From: Intoshia linei
Lineage: Eukaryota > Orthonectida > Rhopaluridae
Direction of reading: 5' to 3'
Assembly: GCA_001642005.1 (NCBI GenBank)
Contig: LWCA01000204.1
Location: 1 to 40,315, forward strand
Length of the DNA stretch: 40,315 bases
Positions 13,301 to 33,658 of this stretch are shown here, in pieces (positions within the stretch are counted from its first letter, which is position 1; every line of letters begins with the position of its first letter). The notes beneath the pieces were generated by a model. The model saw only the letters and a list, made by a program, of their open reading frames with translations. It made no database searches and was not told the origin of the DNA. A program made the translations under genes and the position numbers.

Positions 13301-16300
13301 TTGGTCATTTGTCAAATGTCAGTGTCAGTGTTAAATTACTAAATATGATTGTAATGTTGCATAATGATTATAAGTATAATCATTATTAATATAATAGAGA
13401 AAATCTTCTATTCGAAAAATAATATACGTAAATCGATTAAAATTGATGATTATTGCTGCAAAACAAAGATTATACATTTGGACAACTGTAAAAAAGTACA
13501 CTGAAAAAATGGAAAAATTTTTTGTTTTCAAAGATAATGCATACAAAACCAATTATGAATATCTCGATTTTTTAACCCTCTCATCTCAAGATGATTCGGT
13601 ATTTATTGATTAATTTGTCTTTTCAAAATTATTCTTATATTTAGATTACATTTTTGACCAATCGACGTTGTATTACTTATTGTAAATTGGTTAAGGGTGG
13701 AGATCGTTTGATTCACTTGGTACATAACATTCAATTGAAAACAAATGTTGTGAATATGAAAGTTAATGATAAATTTGCTTGTATTGCTACAGATGATGGG
13801 TTTTATTCTATTGTTTCCCTGGAAAATGCTACCATTAGTAGGCTTATCGCATCCAAATCATTTAAACCAGTTATTTTTAAATTAATATTAAAATAAAATT
13901 ATATGAGTCTATATCAGGGGTGTCAGACTTAATTTACGTGGCGGTCCAAATGTGAAAAAAATTATTACGCGGACCGATCGGACAAACGGACGCGGACGCG
14001 AACAAAAAATCTTTACTCAAACCATTATTAAACTAACATTTTTAATTAATTAATAAAATAAAATAAAATAAGACACAATAATAATGGAATAAGTATAAAT
14101 AATGTTAAAATTGTAATCAGGAATAAATAAATCATGAAAAATATATGAAAAAAAAAATATGTGTAAAAAATTTATATTATAATCAGGGCGCATAATTGAC
14201 ACCCTGATATAAAATTATATAATGATGTATATTTATGTTTTTTTATTATAGAACTCACCACCAATCGGAAACTATTCGTCTAATTTTATAACATTAACTA
14301 CAGAGTCAATGTTGGTTGTGGTAGATCATAATGGAAATGCAGTTTTTCCTCCTTTTGATGTTAAAGGTTCTAATATCAGTGATATAATTGTACTCCAAAA
14401 AAGTCTGATGATTATAGTAAATTTTAACTCAATTACGGTGAAACCTTTGACATATGAAACAAATGATTCTCAGAAGGTTATATTACACGGGAGTAAAAAT
14501 TATATTGTTTATCAAGACAATGCATTTATTTTTACGGTAGATCGTATTTATCGAACTATTGGTGTCAGTTTACAGGAAAGGACGAATAGATTAATCAAAT
14601 TAAATAGATTGAATGAAGCAATTAGTTCTTTGGAAAAAAGTTCATTATACAATACTTTATCAAATGATGAAATTATTATGTTTAAAAGAAAAATTGATTT
14701 CGAAAAGGCGATAAACTATAAAATTAATGGAGATTATGATACTTCTTTTAATTATTTCAAATTATCTAAAGAGGGTGTTATACCCATTATGGACCATTTT
14801 GTTTATTTGCTAAAAAATTATGAATTATGTGATATTGAACATCTTATTGATATACAGGAAGTTAAATCAGAAGCACAAATGCTGATTGATTTTATGAATA
14901 ATCAGTACAAGATTAATCACAAGGTACATTTTTAATGTTTACATGTATATAGTTTTTAATTACATTCAAAATGTTTGGCTAATTTGGATTAACGAGGTTG
15001 AGTGACTCAACCTTATATTGAGTCCTACCAACTGGTATGAGTTTGTCGCTTTAAAAACAAAAAACAATTACTTTATTATTTAAATAATAATAATAATTTA
15101 TTACACATTCATCTAAAATAAATCATAAGTTCACATTTAACAATTATAATTACTTAGGAAAAGGTCTAATTATATCATTTTATTACCAATCCATTTTGTA
15201 GAATTTAATATATCAAACCTTAAAGGTTTTCAATGCTATAATGACTTTTATGTTATTTATTTATCATTGTTTTAGTTTAAGGTCGATAAAATTTGCTTAG
15301 ATACGAGTATAACCACCCTAACCACGAATTTAAAAAATGTTTCTATACGATCCGAAACACGACGATATGACCATGTTCGGATCGTGCCGAATCATAGTTT
15401 GGAAGATACTGTCAACGGTACTGAAAAAATTTAAGATACTTGTATATATTGTTATAAAAAAGAGATTTACTCTTCCTTTTTTTAAAGTATATTTGAAATT
15501 TTTATGTTTGGTCTTTTTTAAAATTTTTGAGCTTATGCGGCTTCCAATCGAAAAGGATTGGCAGCCCTGGTTCGACATTTGATACATTTTTTTTAATTTT
15601 TATACATGTTATATTTTGAGATATTGCACCAATTTAATATTTATTTATTTTATAGAAACTCTGTCATGCTTTATCGATGATTTTGAATATTCTTTATGAT
15701 CCTATTACATTAGAAAAAATGTTGTTATCATTATTCAAATTTTCAAATTTAACTAAAAATAAGCGAATATCTACATCTCGAAATAGATTACTAAATACAA
15801 AATCTGGAGAATTTAGATTATATGATGTGAGTATAATCAATAAGTATAAAGAATTTTTGAACGATGAAGTGACAGATATTGACATGTATCTAACTTTAAA
15901 TAAGCGCTATTATGCCCTGGCCTTAGTAAAATTGCTTCAAATGGATAATCATACTGCAATGGATACGTTATTACATTTTATCGAACTTGGCGACGTTTAT
16001 GACTTGCATGGAATATTGCTTGAAAAACTGGACACTGAAATTTTTATATCTATATTTGAAAAATTTGATGATTATTACTTTTTTAGTAAATATGCAATTA
16101 AAATTATTAACTATATGAAAATGGATGTAATGAAATTATTAATTATGCAAAATTATTCTAAATATGTAAATAATGTACCTACATCTGAAAATTCTACACA
16201 TTGGGATTATGAAGGAATTATTCAATATTTAACAGATTATCCAGAAATACAATCAAAATTTATCATGTTTTTGTATGATTCCCGTAAAATAATGGTTAGT

Positions 16301-19300
16301 CATTTTAATTTACTAATTTAAAATTTGTTAATAAATATGTGCCGTATAAAGGGGCTGGATCTACTGGGATGCAAGTTAAAATAGGCAATTTCAAAGTGTT
16401 GCATTAGTTTTTGGGCCGATTTTCTAAATTTCATCATAATTTCCAATGAATTTAATTTTTTACTAATATTACTAATATACATTGTACAATGTATATTACA
16501 ATGGATTCGAGAAATGTTTGGAAGGATGATTGTATTTACTATTTGTATATATTAATTTTAAATTAGTTTCCTGAAATTGTCACAAAGTATATCTTGTTGC
16601 ATATTGAAAAAAATGAGGAAGTTTCAACTATTAGAATGAATTTGTTTCTATATTTTTGTTTATTTTAATATATATTTAGAAATAATCTCTTGACGAAATG
16701 CATATTTGACGAAGAGTTGGATAATTATGACTCTGAAGTAGTGATGGATGCTTTGGAAAAGTTTGATCAATTTTTTATTGAAAAAGCTACAATTTTAGCG
16801 AAAAGAGAACAATTTAGAAAATCGCTGGATTTGCTACTTGAAAATAATTTTCCTATTGATGTTATAGAATTATTTTGCAAATTTATACTTTATCGCAAAA
16901 AGTATGAAAATTTACAAAATAGCAAAAGTATGTATTCACATCTGATTAGTTTGATCAAAATAAGGTTAATATTTATATTTATACAAGTTCTTATGAAATT
17001 AAACTGTGTCACTTTACTGATTTCATTATAACAGGTTGAACCCACCTTTTTATTTCGTGTCCAATGTCTTGGCTAATTGCAATTTCATCATATTTTAAAA
17101 ATTGTCTTTCAGATTCTTGAAAAATAATAATTATTACATTATGTTATAACTTATCAGTTATAACAGTTTATTATATCCTTATATAAAACTGAATGTCTGT
17201 CTTTAATTATTTATAATAATCTAATTAATAGTAATATTCAAACTACAAATTTTTAATTTCTTTCCAGTTTTCACACTAGTATTTGAAATAATTTCTTAAC
17301 AAAATATATATAGAAAATGTACGTTGTACAATGTATATTACATAGGAATAATCAGGACTTTGATAATTAGATAAGAACATATGATGGGTAATCTACTAAA
17401 TCTTGGGGAAACTGTTTTTTTCAAGGTTTTATATTATATAGTTAGTAACATATCGTGTAGATTCAATAGTGGATCCGAACCAAAAGAAAATTGTAGAGCC
17501 TATATATCAGCTGTTTGACACGGCTCGTGTCAAACTTGCGGCACGTTTCAAATTTAAGTACAAAATGAAAAATTGCGTAGCAATAAAATAAAATCCGAAG
17601 GAATTAATTTATAAGATTTCTAACCATATCTCTTTATTGTAAATGTGTAGACGTTTAATGTACATTTTTTTGAAATTGTAGGATGAATATTTAATTTACA
17701 TTAATCAAAAACTTTGAAAAATATGGATTGGTATTATATTATTTTTCACCGGGAATGAGTAGATTTTTGGGGTTGAAATTTTGTATTTATATCAAATAGA
17801 ATAAGTTGTATAATCTTTTTTTAATTGTAGGACTGTTAATTATTTCAAATTTTTTGGTTTAATAAAATATTTTCGAAATTAAAAAAATATAAATACTAAA
17901 GTGCTTTTTTGACCATGAAGGCGTCACTTTATCAGATTGAATTTTTTTGTGTGTTTATTGGGTATAACTATCAACTGTATTTTTTTGAAATTCTAGGACT
18001 ATTTTCATTTTTTAAAAAAAAGGAAATCTGGGGTTTTGGTCGTTGAAAAAAATGTGCTTTTTTGAGGTTTTCATTTATTATAATGCTTATGATTTTAAAA
18101 ACTATCCTAGAATTTATGTTTTATAAGATTTTAAGACATGTTTCATTTTTAAAACAAAGAGTCGTTTGGGATTTGACCATGAAGGTGTGCGTTTCTGAGG
18201 CTGAGATTAACGACAATGTTAACGATTTTAATACGCGTCCTAGAATCTATGTTTTATTAAATTTTTGGATTGATTTTTTTTAAACAAAAGGAGAAATTGG
18301 GTTTTTGATCCTGAACAACTCAAATTCGGAAACTGAAAAATAGATTTAAACACGCTCTGGGAAAAAGTGCACTCTCTTGTCACACTCAGTGCACTGTTAT
18401 TTGATCATTGTTTTATCAAAAGTGAATCACACAATTTAGTTCATATTTGATATTTCTTATACATTTAAATTGTATTTTAGAGGATTTCCAAAGCCAATCT
18501 TATTGAATTTAATTAACAAGTACGGCCATTATCTAGACTTTTGCGAAACTGTTAACCATGTCGAAAATACTTGCAATATTTCCGATATGAATCATTTTAT
18601 CACATCTACAATTTCTCTTATAAGAGCCCAACAAACTCGACAAAAATTTATGAATCTTCTGGTCGATAAAAATTTAGATTTAAATATAAATTTTCTTTCT
18701 CAAAAGAAAAAGAGAAGTTTCAAAGTAAACAACCAAAGGTAATTATTGATACGTGATCTTGCTATATAAGTATATATCAGCGGTTCCCAACATAATTCAC
18801 AGTTAGTACCCCTACAGCAGCGGTTCTCAACATACTTCACAGTTGGTACCCCTAAACTAAAAAAAATATGATTTAGTACCCCATAATTATTTCTAAATAT
18901 TGTAACTATGATACCATTTGAAAAAAATCAAATAAAATAAATAGTTAGTTAAAGTTTAACTTAAACTACGTTATCAAAAATAGATACATAAATGTATTAT
19001 GAAATTTTAAAAATATTTATAATTTATGAATCATAAAGTGTGAGTCATAGGATGAGACGAACTGGTACCCCTAGGGGGTACCAGTACCCAATTTGAGAAC
19101 CGCTGCCCTGCACTGAAAAAAAAAACGATTTGATACCCATAATAATTTAAATTTAGTGTAACTATGATACTGTATAAATTAAAAAAAAATGAAAATTGTT
19201 AACTCACTTGACCAAAAATGGATATCTGAAAAATCGTTAATGGTTGAACTGACGATATAGTGACTGTAGTAAATATCCATAGATATTGACTATTTACTAA

Positions 19301-20704
19301 AGATATATTGATACTATATGTTACTATACTGTCCAAGAATCTTAATTATTATTGTATAATTAAACACCTACTCGAATAATCGACTTCTTTACAGTGACGT
19401 ACATATATTTAATATGCAACCTTAAAATTGCAGAGAGTATCATATCGACGTAAATACATAAGGAACTAAGTATATTGTTACGAATTAATTTTTATTTTCT
19501 ATTATTTTTGGCAATTTAAAAAATATCTATAATTTATGAGTCATAATATCAGACGAACGGTACCCCAAAATAATTTATGGTGTCCTTAGGGGTTCCATTA
19601 CCCCATTTGGGAACCGCTGGTATATATGAATACTAGACCAGATCATTGATATATGAATAATTGTAAGAAGTAAAATAACGGGAACTCTTTTACTACAATC
19701 ATGTTATTTTTAAATCTATGTAGAAATCAAATTAATTAATTTTAAAATGATTTCTATCTACTATACTAGGGCTGGGCACAATATGACCCACCGATCATTT
19801 GACAGCGAAAAATGGTGCCCACCCTGTATTACAGATAATTTTCCATTGGATAGTGTTGGTGACGTGTACGTACGAAACGCACTAAAACTTTAATAATTAT
19901 TATTAATAATAAAAACAATTATAATTACAATATTGAAATGTAATTTTTTTTAAAAATAAAATCTGAAATTTTGTCACGAATGGGTTTGGAGCAGAGCCGT
20001 TTTAAGGCATGGGCAATATGGGATGTAGCCAAGGGCACTCATTAAAAAAGGCCCCAAATTAATAAAAGTACTTTACACTTATATCTTAAAAAGACGCCCC
20101 CAATTTATTAAACAATACTTCACATTTATATCTTAAACAGTTTTTAAGTTTTGAAGTGTGGGAATTCAAATAGTTTAAAGAATCAAAGTTCTGGTAAATA
20201 TTCAATTTAAAATATATTTTACAATGTTCATCATATAATATGACATAAAAACTGTTTCAAATAATAATATTAAACATTAAAACCATTCTATTAAGTGAAT
20301 ATTAAAAAAAGAAAATAGGAAATTTTTGATTTTCTCTTATTAATTTACTGAAAAGGGCCCGAAATTTTTTTTATCGCTTCGCTCAAAACTTTAAAGGGCC
20401 TCCGGTTCTTTGCTTAGCCCAGGGCCATGAAGTGGCTTAAGACAACTCTGGTTTGGAGAAGTCTATATATCTACAATATTAGTTTATTAAAGCTCAGTTT
20501 AAGTTAAAGGGATGCCTCAGTTTCATATCACTAAATTTGTGAAGATTATGCAATGTAAATTTTATATAATAAACACTTTTTAGCAAGTGCAGTGTATGTA
20601 AAGAAGTCTTTTACGAACCAATATTTATTTCTCAGTACAATCAACGTAATAACGCGATAAATTTGAAGCATTTATATTGTAACAATCTTAATTTAACCAA
20701 ATAA
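7388..20704 (+). CDS. TGFBRAP1-like: TGFBRAP1/Vps3-like CORVET tethering protein with three further tandem CNH modules
   Basis: Exons 7388-7560, 7625-7732, 9166-10590, 10920-12420, 13398-13598, 13645-13869, 14252-14923, 15656-16294, 16567-16643, 16680-16964, 18481-18738 and 20584-20704 join in frame to 1894 residues. After a charged linker come three CNH beta-propellers (about 9800-11060, 11215-12132, 12277-14570), then the helical part of TGFBRAP1/Vps39 proteins: RLIKLNRLNEAISSLEKS, then NKRYYALALVKLLQMDNHTA, then WDYEGIIQYLTDYPEIQSKF, which follow human TGFBRAP1 in order and spacing. The last exon gives the Vps39-type zinc finger, KCSVCKEVFYEPIFIS then HLYC, matching the human CQMCQ...EPVFV...HTHC end. 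The family acts in the CORVET complex, linking Rab5 endosomes to fusion. Human TGFBRAP1 is 860 residues with one CNH; extra CNH copies are the anomaly. No ATG is assigned here because 1303-4535 is probably the true 5' end. Stop overlaps an AATAAA at 20700-20705. Confidence 0.88.
7764..8251. mobile_element. Degenerate hAT-like element in intron
   Basis: The ends CAGTGTTTCTTAGCC and, inverted, CAGTGTGTCTCAACC match at 12 of 15 positions. No clear 8-bp duplication flanks it (TAATAAAA against AAAATTAT), so it is old or the ends are slightly misplaced. It sits in the 7733-9165 intron, whose remaining sequence, apart from a TAA repeat near 9130-9149, shows nothing recognisable. Confidence 0.4.
9800..11060 (+). 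repeat. CNH module 2 of the TGFBRAP1-like gene
   Basis: Blocks: ITSLTCWDEGICLGYEDGTI, then YPKSIDCISFSSSLKLFAF, then YNIFLLSPDNMIILMDQLG, then the closing strands across the intron 10591-10919 (LNSEWCDFNKILIVKEN). It lies almost wholly on one exon, whereas modules 1 and 4 are split by introns. It is the most diverged copy in the IACVAT..GSYSLV block, which reads ICFSTNENLYFLLN here. Confidence 0.75.
11215..12132 (+). repeat. CNH module 3 of the TGFBRAP1-like gene
   Basis: Blocks: KIKSFAIWDDGILTGSDSGI, TIRHICYSKSRKYFIISS, TLCFLSKPNTIVHCSL, IACIATLAGSYSLVFLE, PPIGQCSSNFVLLSPDNTI, closing ECVLAGVSEDVTFMTRDNDI. The whole module is uninterrupted in one exon. It is closest to module 4 (shared PPIG-x-x-SSNF) and to module 1 (shared GSYSLV and LLSxDNTI). 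Confidence 0.8.
12738..13279. mobile_element. hAT-like element in intron
   Basis: It begins CAGTGGTTTCCGATTGGG and ends, inverted, CAGTGGTCTCAATTAAATAG. The flanks CTCTAAGA and CTCTAGAG match at 6 of 8. Its interior (about 12912-13110) resembles 5745-6000, and its 3' part (about 13088-13250) occurs inverted at about 32170-32356, so this family has at least three relatives in the window. Confidence 0.6.
13915..14206. mobile_element. Short hAT-like element (CAGGGGTGTC ends)
   Basis: It begins CAGGGGTGTCAGAC and ends, inverted, CAGGGTGTCAATTATG. GTGTCA-type ends after CAGGG are common in animal hAT elements. No 8-bp duplication directly abuts the ends; a 12-nt direct repeat ATAAAATTATAT flanks the element a little further out. 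It fills most of the intron 13870-14251. Confidence 0.5.
14924..15655. other. Intron of the TGFBRAP1-like gene; possible transposon remnant
   Basis: It contains an 8-bp-stem hairpin near 14994 (AGGTTGAG-TGA-CTCAACCT) and a less AT-rich block at 15340-15570 that is open on both strands and ends GGATTGGCAGCCCTG, which inverted looks like a hAT end. No matching second end was found, so no element is called. Confidence 0.35.
17640..18360. repeat. Dispersed repeat family R, copy 1 (longest)
   Basis: Shares long stretches with 32357-32790, 37025-37285 and 39640-40130, for example ACCGGGAAT...GTAGATTT, TTTTGACCATGAAGGCGTCA and GAGATTAACGACAAT. Inside the copy, related units recur roughly every 115-165 nt, each holding a TTcTAGGac or CCTAGAATtTATG core followed by a GGGxTTTTGxxCxTGAA stretch. 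It occupies the intron 16965-18480. The 73-codon frame at 18062-18283 lies wholly inside it and is not conserved as a frame in the other copies. Confidence 0.65.
18778..19619. mobile_element. hAT-like element with exact 8-bp target duplication
   Basis: Starts CAGCGGTTCCCAAC and ends, inverted, CAGCGGTTCCCAAATGG. Both sides are flanked by GTATATAT (18770-18777 and 19620-19627), an exact 8-bp duplication as made by hAT transposases. No transposase is encoded. A relative is inserted near its left end (18818-19105). It lies in the intron before the zinc-finger exon. Confidence 0.85.
18818..19105. mobile_element. hAT-like element nested in the 18778-19619 element
   Basis: Starts CAGCGGTTCTCAACAT and ends, inverted, CAGCGGTTCTCAAATTGG, with GGTACCCC inside both ends. 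The flanks CCCTACAG and CCCTGCAC match at 6 of 8. Ends and subterminal motif are close to those of the host element, so it is the same or a sister family. Confidence 0.65.
19992..20450. mobile_element. hAT-like element with exact 8-bp target duplication (second family)
   Basis: Starts CAGAGCCGTTTTAAGGC and ends, inverted, CAGAGTTGTCTTAAGCC. Flanked on both sides by GTTTGGAG (19984-19991 and 20451-20458), an exact 8-bp duplication. At 459 bp it has no coding capacity. GGGCCC-rich subterminal blocks set it apart from the CAGTGGTTCTC family. It lies in the same intron as the nested pair. Confidence 0.85.
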
Positions 20705-20812
20705 ATGTATTTACATGTTTAAATTCCGATAAATGTCATTAAATTGTATTGATTTGTTGAAAATGAATTGATCAATTCTGTAAATATTGGAGTTGAGGTA
20801 AGGTATTTTGAT

Positions 20813-21187
20813 TTAAAGGATTTTATTAACATTCTTGTTCAAACGACGCATTTGCATTTTGCGTACAAAAAAAATTATTATAAATAATAAAAGGTATATA
20901 AGACAAGTGAAAAAGCAATTATTGGCTACGCCTTTGTATTTTTCTTCAATATATTCAATGTTATAATTTTGTTTTTTCCAGTTTTCATAATTGATAGGTA
21001 AATCATCAAAAAGCGCCATTGATTTTATATTAAAAAATAAACCAAGGAACGCCTAAAATAAATGAAAATGAAAGTAAACTGTTGAAAATTTACATCTCTC
21101 TAATTAATAAATTACCATCATAACAAATCCCCATAAGCTTATGACTGTAACAGCTACGAATAATTTGGTACCTATTATAAACCTCAT
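20813..21187 (-). CDS. RNASEK: Ribonuclease kappa / V-ATPase accessory subunit (RNASEK)
   Basis: Two minus-strand exons, 21187-21116 and 21052-20813, separated by a 63-nt intron, encode 103 residues. Two membrane segments are plain: LFVAVTVISLWGFVMMAFLG near residues 9-28 and CFFTCLIYLLLFIIIFFV about residues 73-90, with FFNIKSMALFDDLPI after the first. These match human RNASEK in order ([26 protein letters not shown], then NCFIAAGLYLLL) and in size (98 residues). The family is a small membrane protein found with the V-ATPase and needed for endosomal acidification and uptake of some viruses; the nuclease activity in its name is less certain. The C-terminus is more basic (RKMQMRRLNKN) than in human. 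It is convergent with the TGFBRAP1-like gene (108 nt between stops) and divergent from SMURF. Confidence 0.9.
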
Positions 21188-21675
21188 CAATTGTATATAA
21201 AATCAATATAAAGAAATAAACTATATCTTCCAAGCAATAATGTTATTAGTTTCAGTATTTAGTGCAATGTGTACACAAGTCAGCAAAAACTAAATCTATA
21301 TGAAATGTGCAAATTTACAAATAAACATAAAATATTAAGATTTATTCGATATTGATATCGATAGTGACAAATAAATGATTATTGATCAGTATTGAAATCT
21401 AAATAAAAATTATAATACTGGATATATGTATCTTGGATATCTTCGTATTAATGAGAATTTAAAATTTTCAGTTTGAATGACAAATTTTGATTATTTTCAA
21501 TTAAAGCAATTATAACTACATTATATAACAAGGTACCTTTTTTAAACTAACTATTGAAATTTATCCATCACGTATTTACATATTTAAAGTTTGTCAGAAA
21601 TTTAAAATATTATTTAATCGTATGTTTTTTTTACATTATAGTTGTCAGAAGTACGCTGAATATTTTATTTTTTAG
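21188..21675. promoter_or_regulatory. Shared 5' region between RNASEK and SMURF
   Basis: About 490 nt separate the start codon of RNASEK from the first SMURF exon, and the genes run away from each other, so both promoters must lie here or nearby. No TATA or other core motif can be picked out of the AT-rich sequence. The segment ends in a pyrimidine-rich run and TTTTTTAG at 21668-21675, an acceptor that precedes the SMURF ATG by 12 nt. Confidence 0.35.
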
Positions 21676-21687
21676 ACTGAAAAATTT

Positions 21688-29234
<7,547 letters not shown>

Positions 29235-29403
29235 TACACCACCTTAGTTTATTATACATAATACCTTAATTTGTACAAAAGTATCATAAATTTAATTAAT
29301 TGTTTATTTTTTTTATTGTACATTATTTTCAATTAATACGCCATAATTTATTTACATTTGGATAAGATTTGTTTAATTTGTTCTTCTCTATCATTTTCGC
29401 AAC

Positions 29404-31774
<2,371 letters not shown>

Positions 31775-32169
31775 TTTTATTTTATTTCATTTTTTATTAT
31801 TATAGGTTAATATATTATAATTAAATATTTGTCATTATATTGTGTATAATTTTAATTGTTACTATAAACAGTGTCATTTATCCATTGTGGTTACCATTCC
31901 TATTTATTTTTTTAATAACTACATTTTTTAAGAGATATCTCTTGTCAATATGGTTCAGAAGAGAGCCATGAAAGGTTTATATTTTCCAACTTGAACTTAT
32001 CATTGATAAGTGCTCGCGTATATGATTGAAAACAGAGACATGTATATTAGTCACGATTCAAAGCATATATAAATCAATAATGTTCAAAATAATCTAATTT
32101 GTGCAGGACCATGGACTCCATGACATGGAGTGTCAGTTAGATGAAATTAAAATAGTCATCAATATAGAA

Positions 32170-32356
32170 CAGTGATTCATGATTCAAATAGTGTATTTCA
32201 AAACCCAATTTCAAAATATTTTTTATTTTTGGACCCCAATGGAAACATGAAATATAAAACATTTATGAAAAAATTATAGGTTTTTTCTCATACTATTTAG
32301 TAAAATCGTGTTTTTCAACAAAATATTGGAAAAAAGGGGACTTTTCTATTAAGGGT
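32170..32356. mobile_element. Truncated inverted copy of the 12738-13279 hAT-like family
   Basis: Starts CAGTGATTCATGATTC followed by AAATAGTGTA, as does the inverted right end of the 12738-13279 element, and then runs parallel to it in inverted orientation (GTTTCCAT...GGGGTCC, TTTTTTCATAAATGTTTT, GATTTTAC) down to the AAGGGTTGG at 32350. There it stops and repeat family R begins at once, so R replaced or disrupted its other end. Confidence 0.55.
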
Positions 32357-32790
32357 TGGTAACTGTACCATCTGTAATTTTTTTTTAAATTCTAGGGTTG
32401 TTTTCATTTAAAAAAAAATGGTAATGTGGGGTTTTGATCGTAAACATTATTTTTTTGTAAGGTTTCTATTTATAACAATGTTTATGATCTTAAAAACTAT
32501 CCCAGAATTTATGTTTAAAAAAAATTTAGGATATCTTTCATTTTTAACACAAAGGGTAATTTGGAGTTTTGACCAAGAAGGTATGCGTTTCTAAGGCTGA
32601 GATTAACGACAATCTTAATGCTTTTAAAACGTGTTCCAGAATGTATGTTTTATTTAATTTTTGTGTAGATTATGGGCTGATTGTTTTTTTAAACAAAAGG
32701 GGAAATTGGGTTTTAGACCATGAAAAACTCAAATTCTGAAACTGAAAAATAGATAAAAACACGCTCAGGTAAAAACTGTATTAGAAATTT
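32357..32790. repeat. Dispersed repeat family R, copy 2
   Basis: Corresponds to the 3' part of copy 1: ACTGTACCATCTGTAATTTT, then CAGAATTTATG, then GGCTGAGATTAACGACAAT, then AAACTGAAAAATAGAT and AAACACGCTC. Related cores recur at about 32388, 32500 and 32630, again about 110-130 nt apart. Confidence 0.6.
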
Positions 32791-33658
32791 AGTTTTTTTT
32801 AATAAATGGTTACACACACACAAACATTCATTTTTATATAAGTAAAGGATTTGTATGAATCGTTAGGTTCAGTGATATCATTAATTCTATAAAATAAATT
32901 TATGATTAGCTCGACTTTCGACAATAAAAGTTGTCGATTTGTAATTTATGAGAAAGTTATAGTTTTTAGTATAAAATCATCACTGAACTAATAAAAATTC
33001 TTTTTTGATTGAACGTTTATATATTTTATATATTTTGAAGTGAGGCCCGGAATTTCTTAAGTGTGCTCTTAAGTAAAAATGGGCCTAACATAAAAAAAAG
33101 TTGGGAAACACTGATATACAACATGTAACGGTTTTGTGAGTATTTCTCAAAGTATTTCTAACGGGTTCCCATTTTCTGTTAACAAATAAGATTTTTGATT
33201 TTTTTAAAATACAATTCAATGTAATTGTATGAAAACTAATATTTCCTTGATCTTAATGTCATCTTCCCATCTGGATAAAGACCTATCTGATAAGGATTCG
33301 ACATTCAACAAGTCGGAATCATGAAATAAAATATTATCAATTAAAATGATCGCGACACCGTAAAAATCTTATGGTAGCCAGTCACGCGTTCCACGTAAAG
33401 TGTTCTTTGGGACGCCGTTCATGGACTGTCACTTAACAAACACAGAATCTGAATCGTTTTAATTCAAAATTTTACCCGTGAACATAAAAAATTAATTTAA
33501 ATGTACCTTTAATTTATTTATTTTAATTACAAATTACAAAACAGTAGAATAAATTTAACTTTATCAAATTTACAAAAGAATTTATTTTTTTAATTATATA
33601 TTACAGTTCTGTGGTTGAATTGATTTGCATAGTTAAATTTGGAATTGTGATTATAATT

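Larger units (their letters stand above)
12277..14570 (+). repeat. CNH module 4 of the TGFBRAP1-like gene, adjoining the helical domain
   Basis: Blocks: ITAVEIWKVGLCVGFKDGSL, IRKIIYVNRLKLMIIAAKQ, ITFLTNRRCITYC, FACIATDDGFYSIVSLE, PPIGNYSSNFITLTTES, closing KVILHGSKNYIVYQDNAFIF. Introns 12421-13397, 13599-13644 and 13870-14251 interrupt it; the first two lie at the same places and phase as two introns of module 1. This is the copy in the position of the single CNH of normal TGFBRAP1. Confidence 0.8.
31775..33658. other. Intergenic region between TTLL9 and UBA5 with repeats
   Basis: The two genes start away from each other, so their promoters lie here. Most of the middle is repeat: a hAT fragment at 32170-32356, repeat family R at 32357-32790, and a hAT-type end at about 33113 (inverted CAGTGTTTCCCAACTTTT) without a found partner. 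No host open frame is supported. An ATTACAG acceptor-like end at 33599-33605 precedes the UBA5 ATG. Confidence 0.45.

Noticed and set aside
15330-15587. Open frames of 81 and 85 codons on both strands
   Set aside because: Overlapping frames on both strands of one intronic patch; no family motif, and the patch ends like a transposon terminus.
18062-18283. 73-codon open frame as a gene
   Set aside because: It lies inside repeat family R; the corresponding sequence at 32460-32680 is interrupted by stops and frameshifts.
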